7,958 nt of DNA, taken from CAJXTB01 sp047626195 (GTDB taxonomy: Bacteria; Myxococcota_A; UBA796; GCA-2862545). The notes under the pieces are model-generated. The model was not told the DNA's origin. It saw only the letters and a list, made by a program, of their open reading frames with translations, and ran no database searches. The translations under genes and the position numbers were made by a program. Location: assembly GCA_047626195.1 (NCBI GenBank), contig JBLHSN010000278.1, positions 1-7,958 on the forward strand, written 5' to 3'. How positions within the stretch are numbered: position 1 is the stretch's first letter; each line of letters opens with the position of its first letter. Shown here in pieces: positions 1-6,886 of the stretch.

Positions 1-170
1 GGTACTTCGACACCGAAGGCGCCTTCGAGGTCGGTCACCAGCTCAAGGGCCTGCAGGCTGTCGATGGACAGAGCGTCGAAGATGTCGTCGGTCGGGTTGA
101 GGGCGCTGACGTCAACGCCGAAGCGCTTGGAGGCAAGCTGCAGGAGACGGTCGAGGATGGGGTCGGACAT
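1..170 (-). CDS. Acyl carrier protein, N-terminal part (cut by window edge)
   Basis: This is a small acyl carrier protein that would hold an acyl chain as a phosphopantetheine thioester in the cytoplasm. Only the first 57 residues are in the window, and the C-terminus lies beyond base 1. The translation starts MSDPILDRLLQLASKRFGVD, a typical ACP helix I, and carries the carrier-protein signature IDSLQALELV at residues 36-45. Ser38 in the D-S-L triad is the predicted phosphopantetheine attachment site, and the helix II residues that follow (ELVTDLEGAFGVEV) are normal for ACPs. The ATG at 170-168 has an AGGAAG ribosome-binding site about 6 nt upstream. It lies 12 nt after the hydratase stop codon, so it is the seventh gene of the operon. 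It is probably a dedicated ACP for this pathway rather than the housekeeping AcpP, because no fab genes are adjacent; that is inference. The ACP assignment itself is firm. Confidence 0.9.
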   Translation of the reverse strand, partial: MSDPILDRLLQLASKRFGVDVSALNPTDDIFDALSIDSLQALELVTDLEGAFGVEV

Positions 171-182
171 TCAGGCTTCCTG

Positions 183-1070
183 CTAGGGCAAGTAGGGGCG
201 GGCATCGTCGCTGTTCACAAAGCGCTCAAGGGCCTTCAGCACGACGGGGTCGGTGACCATGCGGCAGAATAAGTCTTTCTCACGCTCAAGCTCGGCACGA
301 GGGACGGGCTTGGCGAAAGGCTTGGCCATGGCAACCACATGGGGGTCGAACTTGGCGGTCTGTGCGGCGACCTTACGGGCAATTTTCAGGCCTTTGCCGC
401 GAGGGACGACTTGGCTGACCAATCCGACATCGTAGGCGCGTTTGGCGCCCAAGGTTCGGCCGGTGAGCAACAGGTCGCGGATGACCGCATTTCCGACGTC
501 TCGTGACAGCCGTGGCAGACCGCCGAATCCAGGAACCAGGCCCAAGCGAAGCTCGGGAAAGGCAAAGCGGGTGCTCTGTTCAGCGACGACGATGTCGCAC
601 AGAAGCATCAGCTCGAAACCACCGCCGAACACTACGCCATGAACCATGCCAATGACCGGAATGGGAGCGGTATCGATGCGGGTGAACACATGGTGGATGC
701 GGTCGATGAACTGGCGGACTTGGCGGCGTACAATGGGGGCACCGACGCGTCGTGCGGCACGGTCACCAAGGTCGGGTCCGGCAATAGCTCGTAGCGCTTT
801 TCGTGTACGGGAGGTCTCCGCTCGCTCGACCAGGCCGTCGTACAGCTCCTTCAGATCGGCTCCGGCACAGAATCCACGCTCGCGGTCCGAATAGAGGATG
901 CACGCGCGGGCAGTGGTGTGATGAAGCAGCTTCGCCAAGCGGTCCAGTTCGTCCAACGCAGCCGTGCCAATCTCGTTGCACGGCTCGCGGTGAAGGCGCA
1001 CCTCCAGAACGTCGTCGTGCATCTCCCACGACATGGCTTCGCCGGCAAAGTCGGCGGGAATCGCGGTCAT
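183..1070 (-). CDS. Enoyl-CoA hydratase/isomerase (crotonase) family protein
   Basis: This 295-residue crotonase-fold protein is likely to hydrate or dehydrate an enoyl/hydroxyacyl thioester in the cytoplasm. The CoA/oxyanion segment GFCAGADL is at residues 67-73. The second oxyanion loop and first catalytic region, GMVHGVVFGGGFELMLLCD, is at 141-159, and FAFPELRLGLVPGFGG is at 169-184. Glu153 and Glu173 sit 20 residues apart, the same spacing as the two catalytic glutamates of classical hydratases (Glu144 and Glu164 of the rat enzyme), so real hydratase or dehydratase chemistry is plausible. The stretch between AGADL and the helix before PIPVIG (about residues 75-130) is longer than usual and rich in Arg. 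The protein is somewhat longer than the usual 255-270 residues. The ATG overlaps the stop of the upstream ligase gene by 4 nt (ATGA). An internal Met13 is possible but has no better ribosome-binding site. The family call is secure; the substrate is unknown. Confidence 0.92.
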   Translation of the reverse strand: MTAIPADFAGEAMSWEMHDDVLEVRLHREPCNEIGTAALDELDRLAKLLHHTTARACILYSDRERGFCAGADLKELYDGLVERAETSRTRKALRAIAGPDLGDRAARRVGAPIVRRQVRQFIDRIHHVFTRIDTAPIPVIGMVHGVVFGGGFELMLLCDIVVAEQSTRFAFPELRLGLVPGFGGLPRLSRDVGNAVIRDLLLTGRTLGAKRAYDVGLVSQVVPRGKGLKIARKVAAQTAKFDPHVVAMAKPFAKPVPRAELEREKDLFCRMVTDPVVLKALERFVNSDDARPYLP

Positions 1071-2698
1071 GCGTACATCCCAGCAATCGCATCAGCGAAG
1101 TGCGCCGCAATGGCGCTTCGCTTCAGCTTACTCGTCGCCGTCAACAACCCGTTCTCAATCGTCAGCAGCTCTTCGCAGACGTGGTGCTTACGAACGCGAC
1201 GATAGTGCGGCAATTCAGTATTCACGGCATCCAAGCTCGCTTGAAGCGTAGATTCATCGATGTTTCCCGTGATAATGGCCGTCAGATATGGCTTGCCGTG
1301 GCCAATGACGACCACGTGCTCGGCACCCTCAATGGTCTCGACCATGCGCTGTTCAATCGGCTCTGGAGCCACGTTGTGGCCGCTGCTGGGCACCAGCAGA
1401 TTTCCGACTCGGCCAATCACCTTCACCCGGCCGTCGGCATCGAGCTCGACTTGGTCACCCGTGCGGAACCAGCCGTCGATGAATGCGGTCTCGGTGATGT
1501 CCTTCTTGTCCCAGTAGCCGGGAAAGATATTCGGACCCTTGAGCAGAAGCTCACCTTCGCTGGTGACCTTGGTCTGTACACCGGGAATCGCCAACCCAAC
1601 CCAGCCAGGTACTGTTGTCTCGGGCGGCCGGTCCATGGTGGCAATCGCGGTGGTCTCGGTGAGGCCGTAGACTTGGTAGACCGGGATGCCGAGCATCATG
1701 AACCAGTGCTGGGTGTCTTCGCCGAGCGGGGCTGAGCCGCAGATGAGGCAGCGCAGGTTGGGGCCAATCTTCTGGCGAATGGCTTCGTAGACGACGCGCT
1801 TGGCCAGGGCGTACTTGAGCCGGTCGACAGCGCCGTCTTCTCCGGCTTGAATCTTGGCGAAGGCCTTCTTGCCGCTGTCGTAAAGCCGCTGGACCAGCTT
1901 TGGCTTTTCGCGAACGCCCTCTTCCACCTTGTTCTTGATACGTTCGAGCAGCACCGGGACATTGAGGAAGTAGTTCGGCTTCGCTACGCTCATCTCTGCG
2001 GGCAGATTGTCGAGGTCTGTACTGACGAACAACGGATTGCTGCGGAACAGGCAGGTCCACAACACGACTCGGCTGCCAGCAAAGCAGAACGGCAGGTAAT
2101 GGAAGACGCGGTCGTCGCCTTCGCGCGGACCCATCATGGTGTCGAGATGGTCTCGGGTCACCGGCAACATGTGGTCGATATTGCCGACGGTGAGCATGAC
2201 GCCCTTGGGCTCGCCGCTGGTGCCAGAGGTGTAGATGATGGTGGCGACGTCGTCGCTGGTGCGACGTAGCGGCGGGTCTGTGACGACCTGTTCGCTGTGT
2301 AGAACCTCGTTGAAGGTCATCAGTGGTGCGCGAGCCCACTCGGCCTTGATAGCGGCCTTTAGAGCATCGGTCGCAACGATGACCCGGCGCGGCTTGCAGT
2401 CTCGCATCATGGCCACAAGCTCACGCACATCTTGGCGCGCGTACATCGGAACCGAGATGGCGCCTTCGGCGAGAATGGCCAGATCAGCGGCAACCCACAG
2501 CGCACTGTTCGGCGCCACAAGGACCACGCGAGAGCCCGCTTTCACGCCTTTGGTGCGAAGGGTATGACGGATTCGCCCAATGTTCGCGGACATGCCAGAA
2601 CCACTGGTGTCGCGGATGTCCGTGCCATGCGTCTCGCGAATGAATGGCACCTCCGGGTGGGCCTGGAGGTTGGAAAACAGGGTCTCGATGAAGCTCAT
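1067..2698 (-). CDS. Long-chain acyl-CoA synthetase-like AMP-dependent ligase
   Basis: This 543-residue member of the ANL adenylating superfamily activates a carboxylic acid, most likely a fatty acid, via an acyl-AMP to a thioester. Visible core motifs are the P-loop IIYTSGTSGEPKGVML (about 154-169), YGLTETT (344-350), the GELLLKGPNIFPGYW region (382-396), GWFRTGD (409-415) with the hinge/C-domain entry GRVKVIGR (423-430), and the C-terminal NGLLTATSKLKR (516-527). The last holds the lysine (Lys524 or Lys526) needed for adenylation. The pattern is closer to long-chain fatty-acyl-CoA synthetases (FadD15-like) than to amino-acid or aryl ligases. It is slightly shorter than the usual ~600 residues. 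The frame is open 22 codons further upstream (from 2764), but the start at 2698 is chosen because it overlaps the upstream stop as ATGA, has GGAAG nearby, and begins with MSFIETLF, which fits family N-termini. Transfer to the ACP instead of CoA cannot be excluded. Confidence 0.92.
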   Translation of the reverse strand: MSFIETLFSNLQAHPEVPFIRETHGTDIRDTSGSGMSANIGRIRHTLRTKGVKAGSRVVLVAPNSALWVAADLAILAEGAISVPMYARQDVRELVAMMRDCKPRRVIVATDALKAAIKAEWARAPLMTFNEVLHSEQVVTDPPLRRTSDDVATIIYTSGTSGEPKGVMLTVGNIDHMLPVTRDHLDTMMGPREGDDRVFHYLPFCFAGSRVVLWTCLFRSNPLFVSTDLDNLPAEMSVAKPNYFLNVPVLLERIKNKVEEGVREKPKLVQRLYDSGKKAFAKIQAGEDGAVDRLKYALAKRVVYEAIRQKIGPNLRCLICGSAPLGEDTQHWFMMLGIPVYQVYGLTETTAIATMDRPPETTVPGWVGLAIPGVQTKVTSEGELLLKGPNIFPGYWDKKDITETAFIDGWFRTGDQVELDADGRVKVIGRVGNLLVPSSGHNVAPEPIEQRMVETIEGAEHVVVIGHGKPYLTAIITGNIDESTLQASLDAVNTELPHYRRVRKHHVCEELLTIENGLLTATSKLKRSAIAAHFADAIAGMYA

Positions 2699-4191
2699 GC
2701 GGTCTTCCGGTGGCGGTCCACAAGGGCTGCCAGGTCGGGGGAAAGTGGGGGCAAGTGCGCCCATGGCTGGTTGGTGTCGCCCAAGCCATCGCGGAAGGGG
2801 AACTCGGGGTGTGCGGCGCGAACCATCTGTACCAATCGTGCGCCCATCCAGCCCATCATCTCAATGCAGTCAACGGTGGTTCGCTCAATGCCCAGGCGTA
2901 TCTCTGCCGCGTGGCTGTCTACCTGCCTGAGTGCCTGATTGACGGCATCAGCAAGGTTTGGGTCGTCGACTCGAAGGGCCAGCTCGGACTGTCCGCGGTC
3001 GGCCATGAGGTTCGGAATGCGCTCGTCCATGGTCACGCCAACGGAGAGAACCCCGCCTGGCATGGAGGTGACGAGAGCGTGGTAGCGAGAGGAGACCATC
3101 CATGTGGCTCTGCGGATGACGCTGACCATCTCGTATTGGTCGTAGGTGTCGGAGACGATGACAGCGCCGCCACCGAGACGGTCGACCAGAGCTTGGCAGG
3201 CACTTCGGTCGAGCTGTTCCATGCCTACAGCGGCGACAAAAACATCTCGCCCAGCCATGAACGCTGCGGCGCCGTCTGCCAGTCCGGCAATGTACTGGGC
3301 TTGTTTGCGGTCGACCTCGGCACCACCGTGGTGGAAGTACACCGACGCATAGTGGTCGCGTTCGTGGGCACCTGTCAGTGCGTGTAGAGCGCCTTTCTGC
3401 AGGTCTGGACGGACGGGCCACCAGAACGCGTTGATGGGGCAGAGAACGAGAACATCACTCACCCCATTCCAGCCGTGCTCTTTGAGGATGGCCTCGCCTA
3501 CGGATGGTGCAGCGGGCTCAAAGGTCCACGCGGTGTCGGTTCCGAGCTCCGCAGTGATGCCCAAATTGCCGAGCACCTCTACTGAGTTTGCGTTGCGTGC
3601 GATGACTTGGGCATCTTTGCAGTAGCGCGAGACGAGCGATTCGAGGGCGTTGTCCATACCGCCGGCCTCGCCACCGTAGGCAATGGCCAGCTTGTGTTCA
3701 GCGGCTGCGGTTCCGAGAGCACCGACCATCATGGTGGACAGTGCATTGGCGAACTTGGACTTGAACATCGACCCTTCGCAAGCAATGACTCCGTGCTGTT
3801 CGCGGATGGTCTGAACCATGAACTTGGGGAAGATTTTCGGAAGCTCAAGCTGCTCTACGGTGCGGAAGTAGCCGCGGGTGAGCTTGGGGTCGTTCGTCAG
3901 GATGGACAGCTCGAGGTGGTCGTCTCCGAACAGAAAGCGGAACTGGCGAATCATGGCTTCCACACGGACGTCTGCGCCGGTGTTTCTTGACCCAGTGTAC
4001 CCGGCGAGCAACAGTCGCAGCGGCTCTCCGGGAGACCATGTCGGTGCGGCGTCCCACTTGTGGCGTGCTCGCGCGGTCTCAATGCCGGCAGCCATGGCCA
4101 GCATCAAGCCTTTGTCGGTGTCGACCGACTTGACCTGATCCACGGCTTTGCTGGCGACCTTGCGGAAGAAGCCTTGAAGGTCGCGCTTCAT
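2695..4191 (-). CDS. Polysaccharide pyruvyl transferase family protein
   Basis: This 498-residue protein is assigned to the polysaccharide pyruvyl transferase (PF04230/CsaB-like) fold. Known members transfer a pyruvyl group from phosphoenolpyruvate onto a sugar hydroxyl of a glycan. The N-terminal glycine-rich loop is GYTGSRNTGADVRVEAMI (64-81), a variant of the usual G-Y-x-G-x-x-N-x-G-D pattern. It is followed by ACEGSMFKSKFANALS (137-152), AYGGEAGGM (171-179) and a LGTDTAWTF segment (216-224). In the C-terminal half, VSSRYHALV (366-374) is the conserved S-x-R-x-H-A motif of the family, with Arg369 and His371. No signal peptide or membrane segment is visible, although residues 1-40 form a likely amphipathic helical extension. 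It is longer than many family members (about 350-400 residues). It overlaps the genes on both sides by 4 nt. An enzyme usually tied to cell-wall polysaccharides inside a fatty-acyl operon suggests a modified glycolipid or a family member with a different donor or acceptor. The fold is fairly sure, the reaction is not. Confidence 0.75.
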   Translation of the reverse strand: MKRDLQGFFRKVASKAVDQVKSVDTDKGLMLAMAAGIETARARHKWDAAPTWSPGEPLRLLLAGYTGSRNTGADVRVEAMIRQFRFLFGDDHLELSILTNDPKLTRGYFRTVEQLELPKIFPKFMVQTIREQHGVIACEGSMFKSKFANALSTMMVGALGTAAAEHKLAIAYGGEAGGMDNALESLVSRYCKDAQVIARNANSVEVLGNLGITAELGTDTAWTFEPAAPSVGEAILKEHGWNGVSDVLVLCPINAFWWPVRPDLQKGALHALTGAHERDHYASVYFHHGGAEVDRKQAQYIAGLADGAAAFMAGRDVFVAAVGMEQLDRSACQALVDRLGGGAVIVSDTYDQYEMVSVIRRATWMVSSRYHALVTSMPGGVLSVGVTMDERIPNLMADRGQSELALRVDDPNLADAVNQALRQVDSHAAEIRLGIERTTVDCIEMMGWMGARLVQMVRAAHPEFPFRDGLGDTNQPWAHLPPLSPDLAALVDRHRKTA

Positions 4192-5318
4192 GCTGCGTCC
4201 TCCTCACCTGGCAAGGGCAGCGCGGTAAATGGGTAGCTGAAGCGGTGGGTCTTGACCCAGCGGTACAGGTCGGCCGAGTACTCGACAAACGGGACGGGCT
4301 CGTGGCCGAGTTCTTCAACCACGCGGTCGTTGAGAAACACCGTATTGTAGCGGATGTACGGCCAGAACACCTTCATGAGTGCGCCAACGCCGGCGACCAT
4401 CGACCCGCGCGGAGCTCGGTTCATGGCGCGGAAGACCCAGTTGAACGGACCTTCGAGCTTGGGCTGCAGTCGTGCGGTGACGCCGACGGACTCCAAGGAA
4501 TCCAACAACTCTTTGGCCGTTGGCGACTTGGCGCCGCTCGACAGGTGGTAGCAGTCGTATTTGGGCTCGGGCATCAAGTGAATGTGGGCGATGGCCTCGC
4601 CGGCGTAGGCGGTGTTGACAATGTCGATACGGTCTGTGGGACGTAGGGGCACAACCGGCATGTCAGCGAGTCCAACCAGGGCACGAACCATGTCGAACTG
4701 AGTGGTGCGCTCATGAGCACCATCGCCGAGCAAGATGCCGGGGCGGAAGATGACAAACGACTCGCCAGCTAGAACCTCGCGCACCATGTGCTCACCGAAT
4801 TTCTTGGTTCGAGCGTAGGGGTCGTAGTCACTGCGGGTCCACTCGATAGCGGCGTCTTCTTCAATGTCTTCATCTTGCCGGTGACCGGCAACAGCAACGG
4901 TAGAGACGAAGGAGTAGCGCTTGAGCTTACCCTTATTGGCTAGCTCGCGGGCGAACATCAGCACCGACATGCCGCCGCGCAGGTTGGTGTTGAAGCATGC
5001 CTTGGCCGACTTGCGGTTGAGCGACGCGGCTGCGTGAATGACCGAGGTCACTCGACGAAGCAGGCTCTTGCGCGTGGCGTCGTCCCAGCCCAGGTCTTTT
5101 GCGTGAAGGTCGCCGTGGACCAGCTCAATGCGCTTGAGTGCGTCGTGGAACTCGGTGGTGTCCATGTGCAGCTGCATGCCCTTCCACAGCTTGGCAGTGC
5201 GCGCTTCGTTGTCTTCTCCGCGAACCATCAGAATGAGCTTCTGACGGGTGCGTCCGAGCAGCTCATTGACAACATAGGAGCCGAGGTACCCGTTGGCACC
5301 GGTAATGAGGATGCTCAC
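4188..5318 (-). CDS. NAD(P)-dependent extended SDR / thioester-reductase-like oxidoreductase
   Basis: This 376-residue Rossmann-fold oxidoreductase belongs to the extended SDR / NAD_binding_4 (male-sterility, thioester-reductase) group. The dinucleotide loop TGANGYLG is at residues 6-13, at the very N-terminus. VIHAAASLN (93-101) is the post-beta4 motif, FVSTVAVAG (137-145) supplies the active-site Ser/Thr, and YARTK (168-172) gives the catalytic Tyr168 and Lys172. FRPGILLGDG (191-200) completes the family pattern, so the active site looks intact. The C-terminal part, with FWPYIRYNTVF and a PVPFVEYSADLYRWVKTHRF-type end, resembles SDRs seen beside lipid genes. The start codon is GTG (5318-5316), overlapping the upstream TGA as GTGA, with AAGGTGG about 8 nt before it. 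Possible roles are reduction of an acyl thioester or aldehyde, or action on a 3-oxo/3-hydroxy or sugar group. Which one cannot be told from sequence. Confidence 0.87.
   Translation of the reverse strand: MSILITGANGYLGSYVVNELLGRTRQKLILMVRGEDNEARTAKLWKGMQLHMDTTEFHDALKRIELVHGDLHAKDLGWDDATRKSLLRRVTSVIHAAASLNRKSAKACFNTNLRGGMSVLMFARELANKGKLKRYSFVSTVAVAGHRQDEDIEEDAAIEWTRSDYDPYARTKKFGEHMVREVLAGESFVIFRPGILLGDGAHERTTQFDMVRALVGLADMPVVPLRPTDRIDIVNTAYAGEAIAHIHLMPEPKYDCYHLSSGAKSPTAKELLDSLESVGVTARLQPKLEGPFNWVFRAMNRAPRGSMVAGVGALMKVFWPYIRYNTVFLNDRVVEELGHEPVPFVEYSADLYRWVKTHRFSYPFTALPLPGEEDAA
4198..4205 (-). promoter_or_regulatory. Strong Shine-Dalgarno site for the pyruvyl-transferase gene
   Basis: The minus strand reads GAGGAGGA, 6 nt upstream of the ATG at 4191, inside the last codons of the reductase gene. 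It is the best ribosome-binding site in the operon and fixes this start, which also overlaps the upstream stop as ATGA. Confidence 0.7.
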
Positions 5319-6886
5319 AGACTCACCACCTTGACCGCTGGGGTCTGAATCAGGGTGAAAGCCGGCTTACTGACTGGGTCTTCGGGGGCCTTCTGCCCGT
5401 GAAGAAGCGGGATACTCCAGTGCATCAGACCGGGGTACTCAACATCTACCCAGTATGAACACCAGTCGAGGTCGGTCAGGTCGTAGCCAAAGCGCTCGCG
5501 GTCGCTCTCGGGGAGAGAGGCGGTCAATTCGCGCAGGTTGTCCGTGGCGAATCGGTAGTCATTGTCGCGGATGAACGGGGTGTAGACGCGGAGCATTTCT
5601 TCGATGCGTCCGAGCGACCGGTCCGCTGTGTCCATGCGCTCCTTGACCGCGCGTGCGGCTTGCCCGAGAATGGGGTCTTCATCTAGATTGTGGGCGACCT
5701 TACTCAAGAAGCGAGCGAATCGGCGAACGCGTGGGACCGACAGCGGACCCCCGTCAGGCGCGCTGACCGGGTCCATGTGCCGGAGCAGGAAGCCCTGCCA
5801 GCCCTCACTCCCGTGAATGCGCGTGTATTTGCGTACCGCCAGTCCGTTGAGCTCGATGCACCGGCCGAAGGTCATCGGGTTGTGGTCGGAGCTTGCAATT
5901 TGGTACACGCCAGCGCTGTTTCCGTCCAATGCGGCGACGGTGGCGAGGGTCAGGCCCCGCGCAGCGTCGTCGATGGGAACCACGTCGAAGACGAAGTCTG
6001 GATTCGCTGGGAGGTGACGGAATGCGGTGGCGATCAGCCAGGACAGCGGTCCGGAGGTGTTGATGCCCTCGTTCCATCCGGCAAAGGGGTAGTCGGTGGC
6101 GCACTCCAAGATGGCCGGCCGCACGATGGTGACGTTGTCTCCGGGCTCTGCCATGACCAGGTGTTCGGCCATTCCCTTGGTGTAAGTATAGACATTGGGC
6201 CAGCCGAGCGCTTCGGCGCGCTTAACCGCAGCGCGAATCTGAGCGGCCTTTAGCTCTCGTCCGGTCAGCTCTGGCAGCGCGGTGTCCGCGTCCAAGCCAG
6301 CGAGCTCTGCGTCTACGTCAAAGGCGTTTCCGTTGGGGGAGATGCCGGTCGCTATCGTCTCGGTCATGTGTCCGCTGACGTTGCCGGCCACGTAGCAAGT
6401 GCTCACGTGGATGTGCTTGGCGCCGAGTCGGGCGGACAATCGGGCAGCATGCAGCGCGCCGGTCGTGTTGACCGCGACCATCTTGCCAGGAACCCCTTCA
6501 AAGTCGGTCAGGCCGGCGCAGTGAATAACCACGTCGACCTCGCCGGTGAGCCGTTCGACGACGGCTGGACCCATGCCCATGTTTGGCTTTTCAACGTTTC
6601 CACGGACCACGTCAATGCGAGCGCGCAGGAACTCAGCGTAGCCGGGGCCATGGCTCGCGCGAAGTGGGCGGAAGCACGGACTGGCGTCGGCGATGTGGGC
6701 GAAGCGCTGAATGGGAGTGAGGGCTGGGCGTGGGCGAATGACCACGGTCACACGGCCAATCTCGGGGACCTCATTGAGCAGCCATGACAGCCACACCTTT
6801 CCGAGAAAGCCGGTGACACCGGTGAGCAGGATGTGCTTGCCAGAGAGCGTCTTGCGCACGTCTAGGAGATTGTCTGCGAGTTTCAT
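5315..6886 (-). CDS. Fatty acyl-CoA reductase-like protein (NAD_binding_4 family)
   Basis: This 523-residue protein resembles bacterial and eukaryotic fatty acyl-CoA reductases, which reduce an acyl thioester to aldehyde or alcohol with NADPH. The nucleotide loop LTGVTGFLGKVWL is at 21-33. The segment IDVVRGNVEKPNMGM (91-105) matches the 'G.l..p.lGl' motif of the family. VIHCAGLTDFE is at 120-130 and VSTCYVAG, with the active-site Ser/Thr, is at 161-168. YTYTKGMAEHLV (233-244) contains Tyr233 and Lys237, and VRPAILE (255-261) follows. After about residue 360 a second, mostly helical domain ends in a DWCSYWVDVEYPGLMHW stretch (474-490), the tail seen in alcohol-forming FARs rather than in short SDRs. 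The catalytic residues are present. The ATG directly abuts the HAD stop (TAAATG), with a GGTGGA ribosome-binding site inside that gene, and its TGA overlaps the next GTG start. An alcohol-forming reductase is the best guess; aldehyde-only is possible. Confidence 0.88.
   Translation of the reverse strand: MKLADNLLDVRKTLSGKHILLTGVTGFLGKVWLSWLLNEVPEIGRVTVVIRPRPALTPIQRFAHIADASPCFRPLRASHGPGYAEFLRARIDVVRGNVEKPNMGMGPAVVERLTGEVDVVIHCAGLTDFEGVPGKMVAVNTTGALHAARLSARLGAKHIHVSTCYVAGNVSGHMTETIATGISPNGNAFDVDAELAGLDADTALPELTGRELKAAQIRAAVKRAEALGWPNVYTYTKGMAEHLVMAEPGDNVTIVRPAILECATDYPFAGWNEGINTSGPLSWLIATAFRHLPANPDFVFDVVPIDDAARGLTLATVAALDGNSAGVYQIASSDHNPMTFGRCIELNGLAVRKYTRIHGSEGWQGFLLRHMDPVSAPDGGPLSVPRVRRFARFLSKVAHNLDEDPILGQAARAVKERMDTADRSLGRIEEMLRVYTPFIRDNDYRFATDNLRELTASLPESDRERFGYDLTDLDWCSYWVDVEYPGLMHWSIPLLHGQKAPEDPVSKPAFTLIQTPAVKVVSL

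Noticed and set aside
803..1735. Long plus-strand open frame of 310 codons
   Set aside because: It lies antisense to the end of the ligase and start of the hydratase genes, has a low-complexity Arg/Pro-rich start and no recognisable domain. Long antisense frames are expected in GC-rich DNA.
1551..2339. Minus-strand frame of 262 codons inside the ligase gene
   Set aside because: It is a shifted frame of the ligase gene, rich in Arg, His and Ser, and lacks the adenylation motifs found in the main frame.
2699..2764. 22-codon N-terminal extension of the ligase
   Set aside because: The extension is Pro/Gly-rich and fully overlaps the end of the previous gene. The ATGA overlap, GGAAG site and family-like N-terminus favour the start at 2698.
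2710..3387. Plus-strand open frame of 225 codons
   Set aside because: It is antisense to the pyruvyl-transferase gene, whose own frame carries clear family motifs. No motif was seen in the antisense product.
5690..6253. Plus-strand open frame of 187 codons
   Set aside because: It is a shadow of the fatty acyl reductase gene, whose catalytic motifs are in the minus-strand frame.
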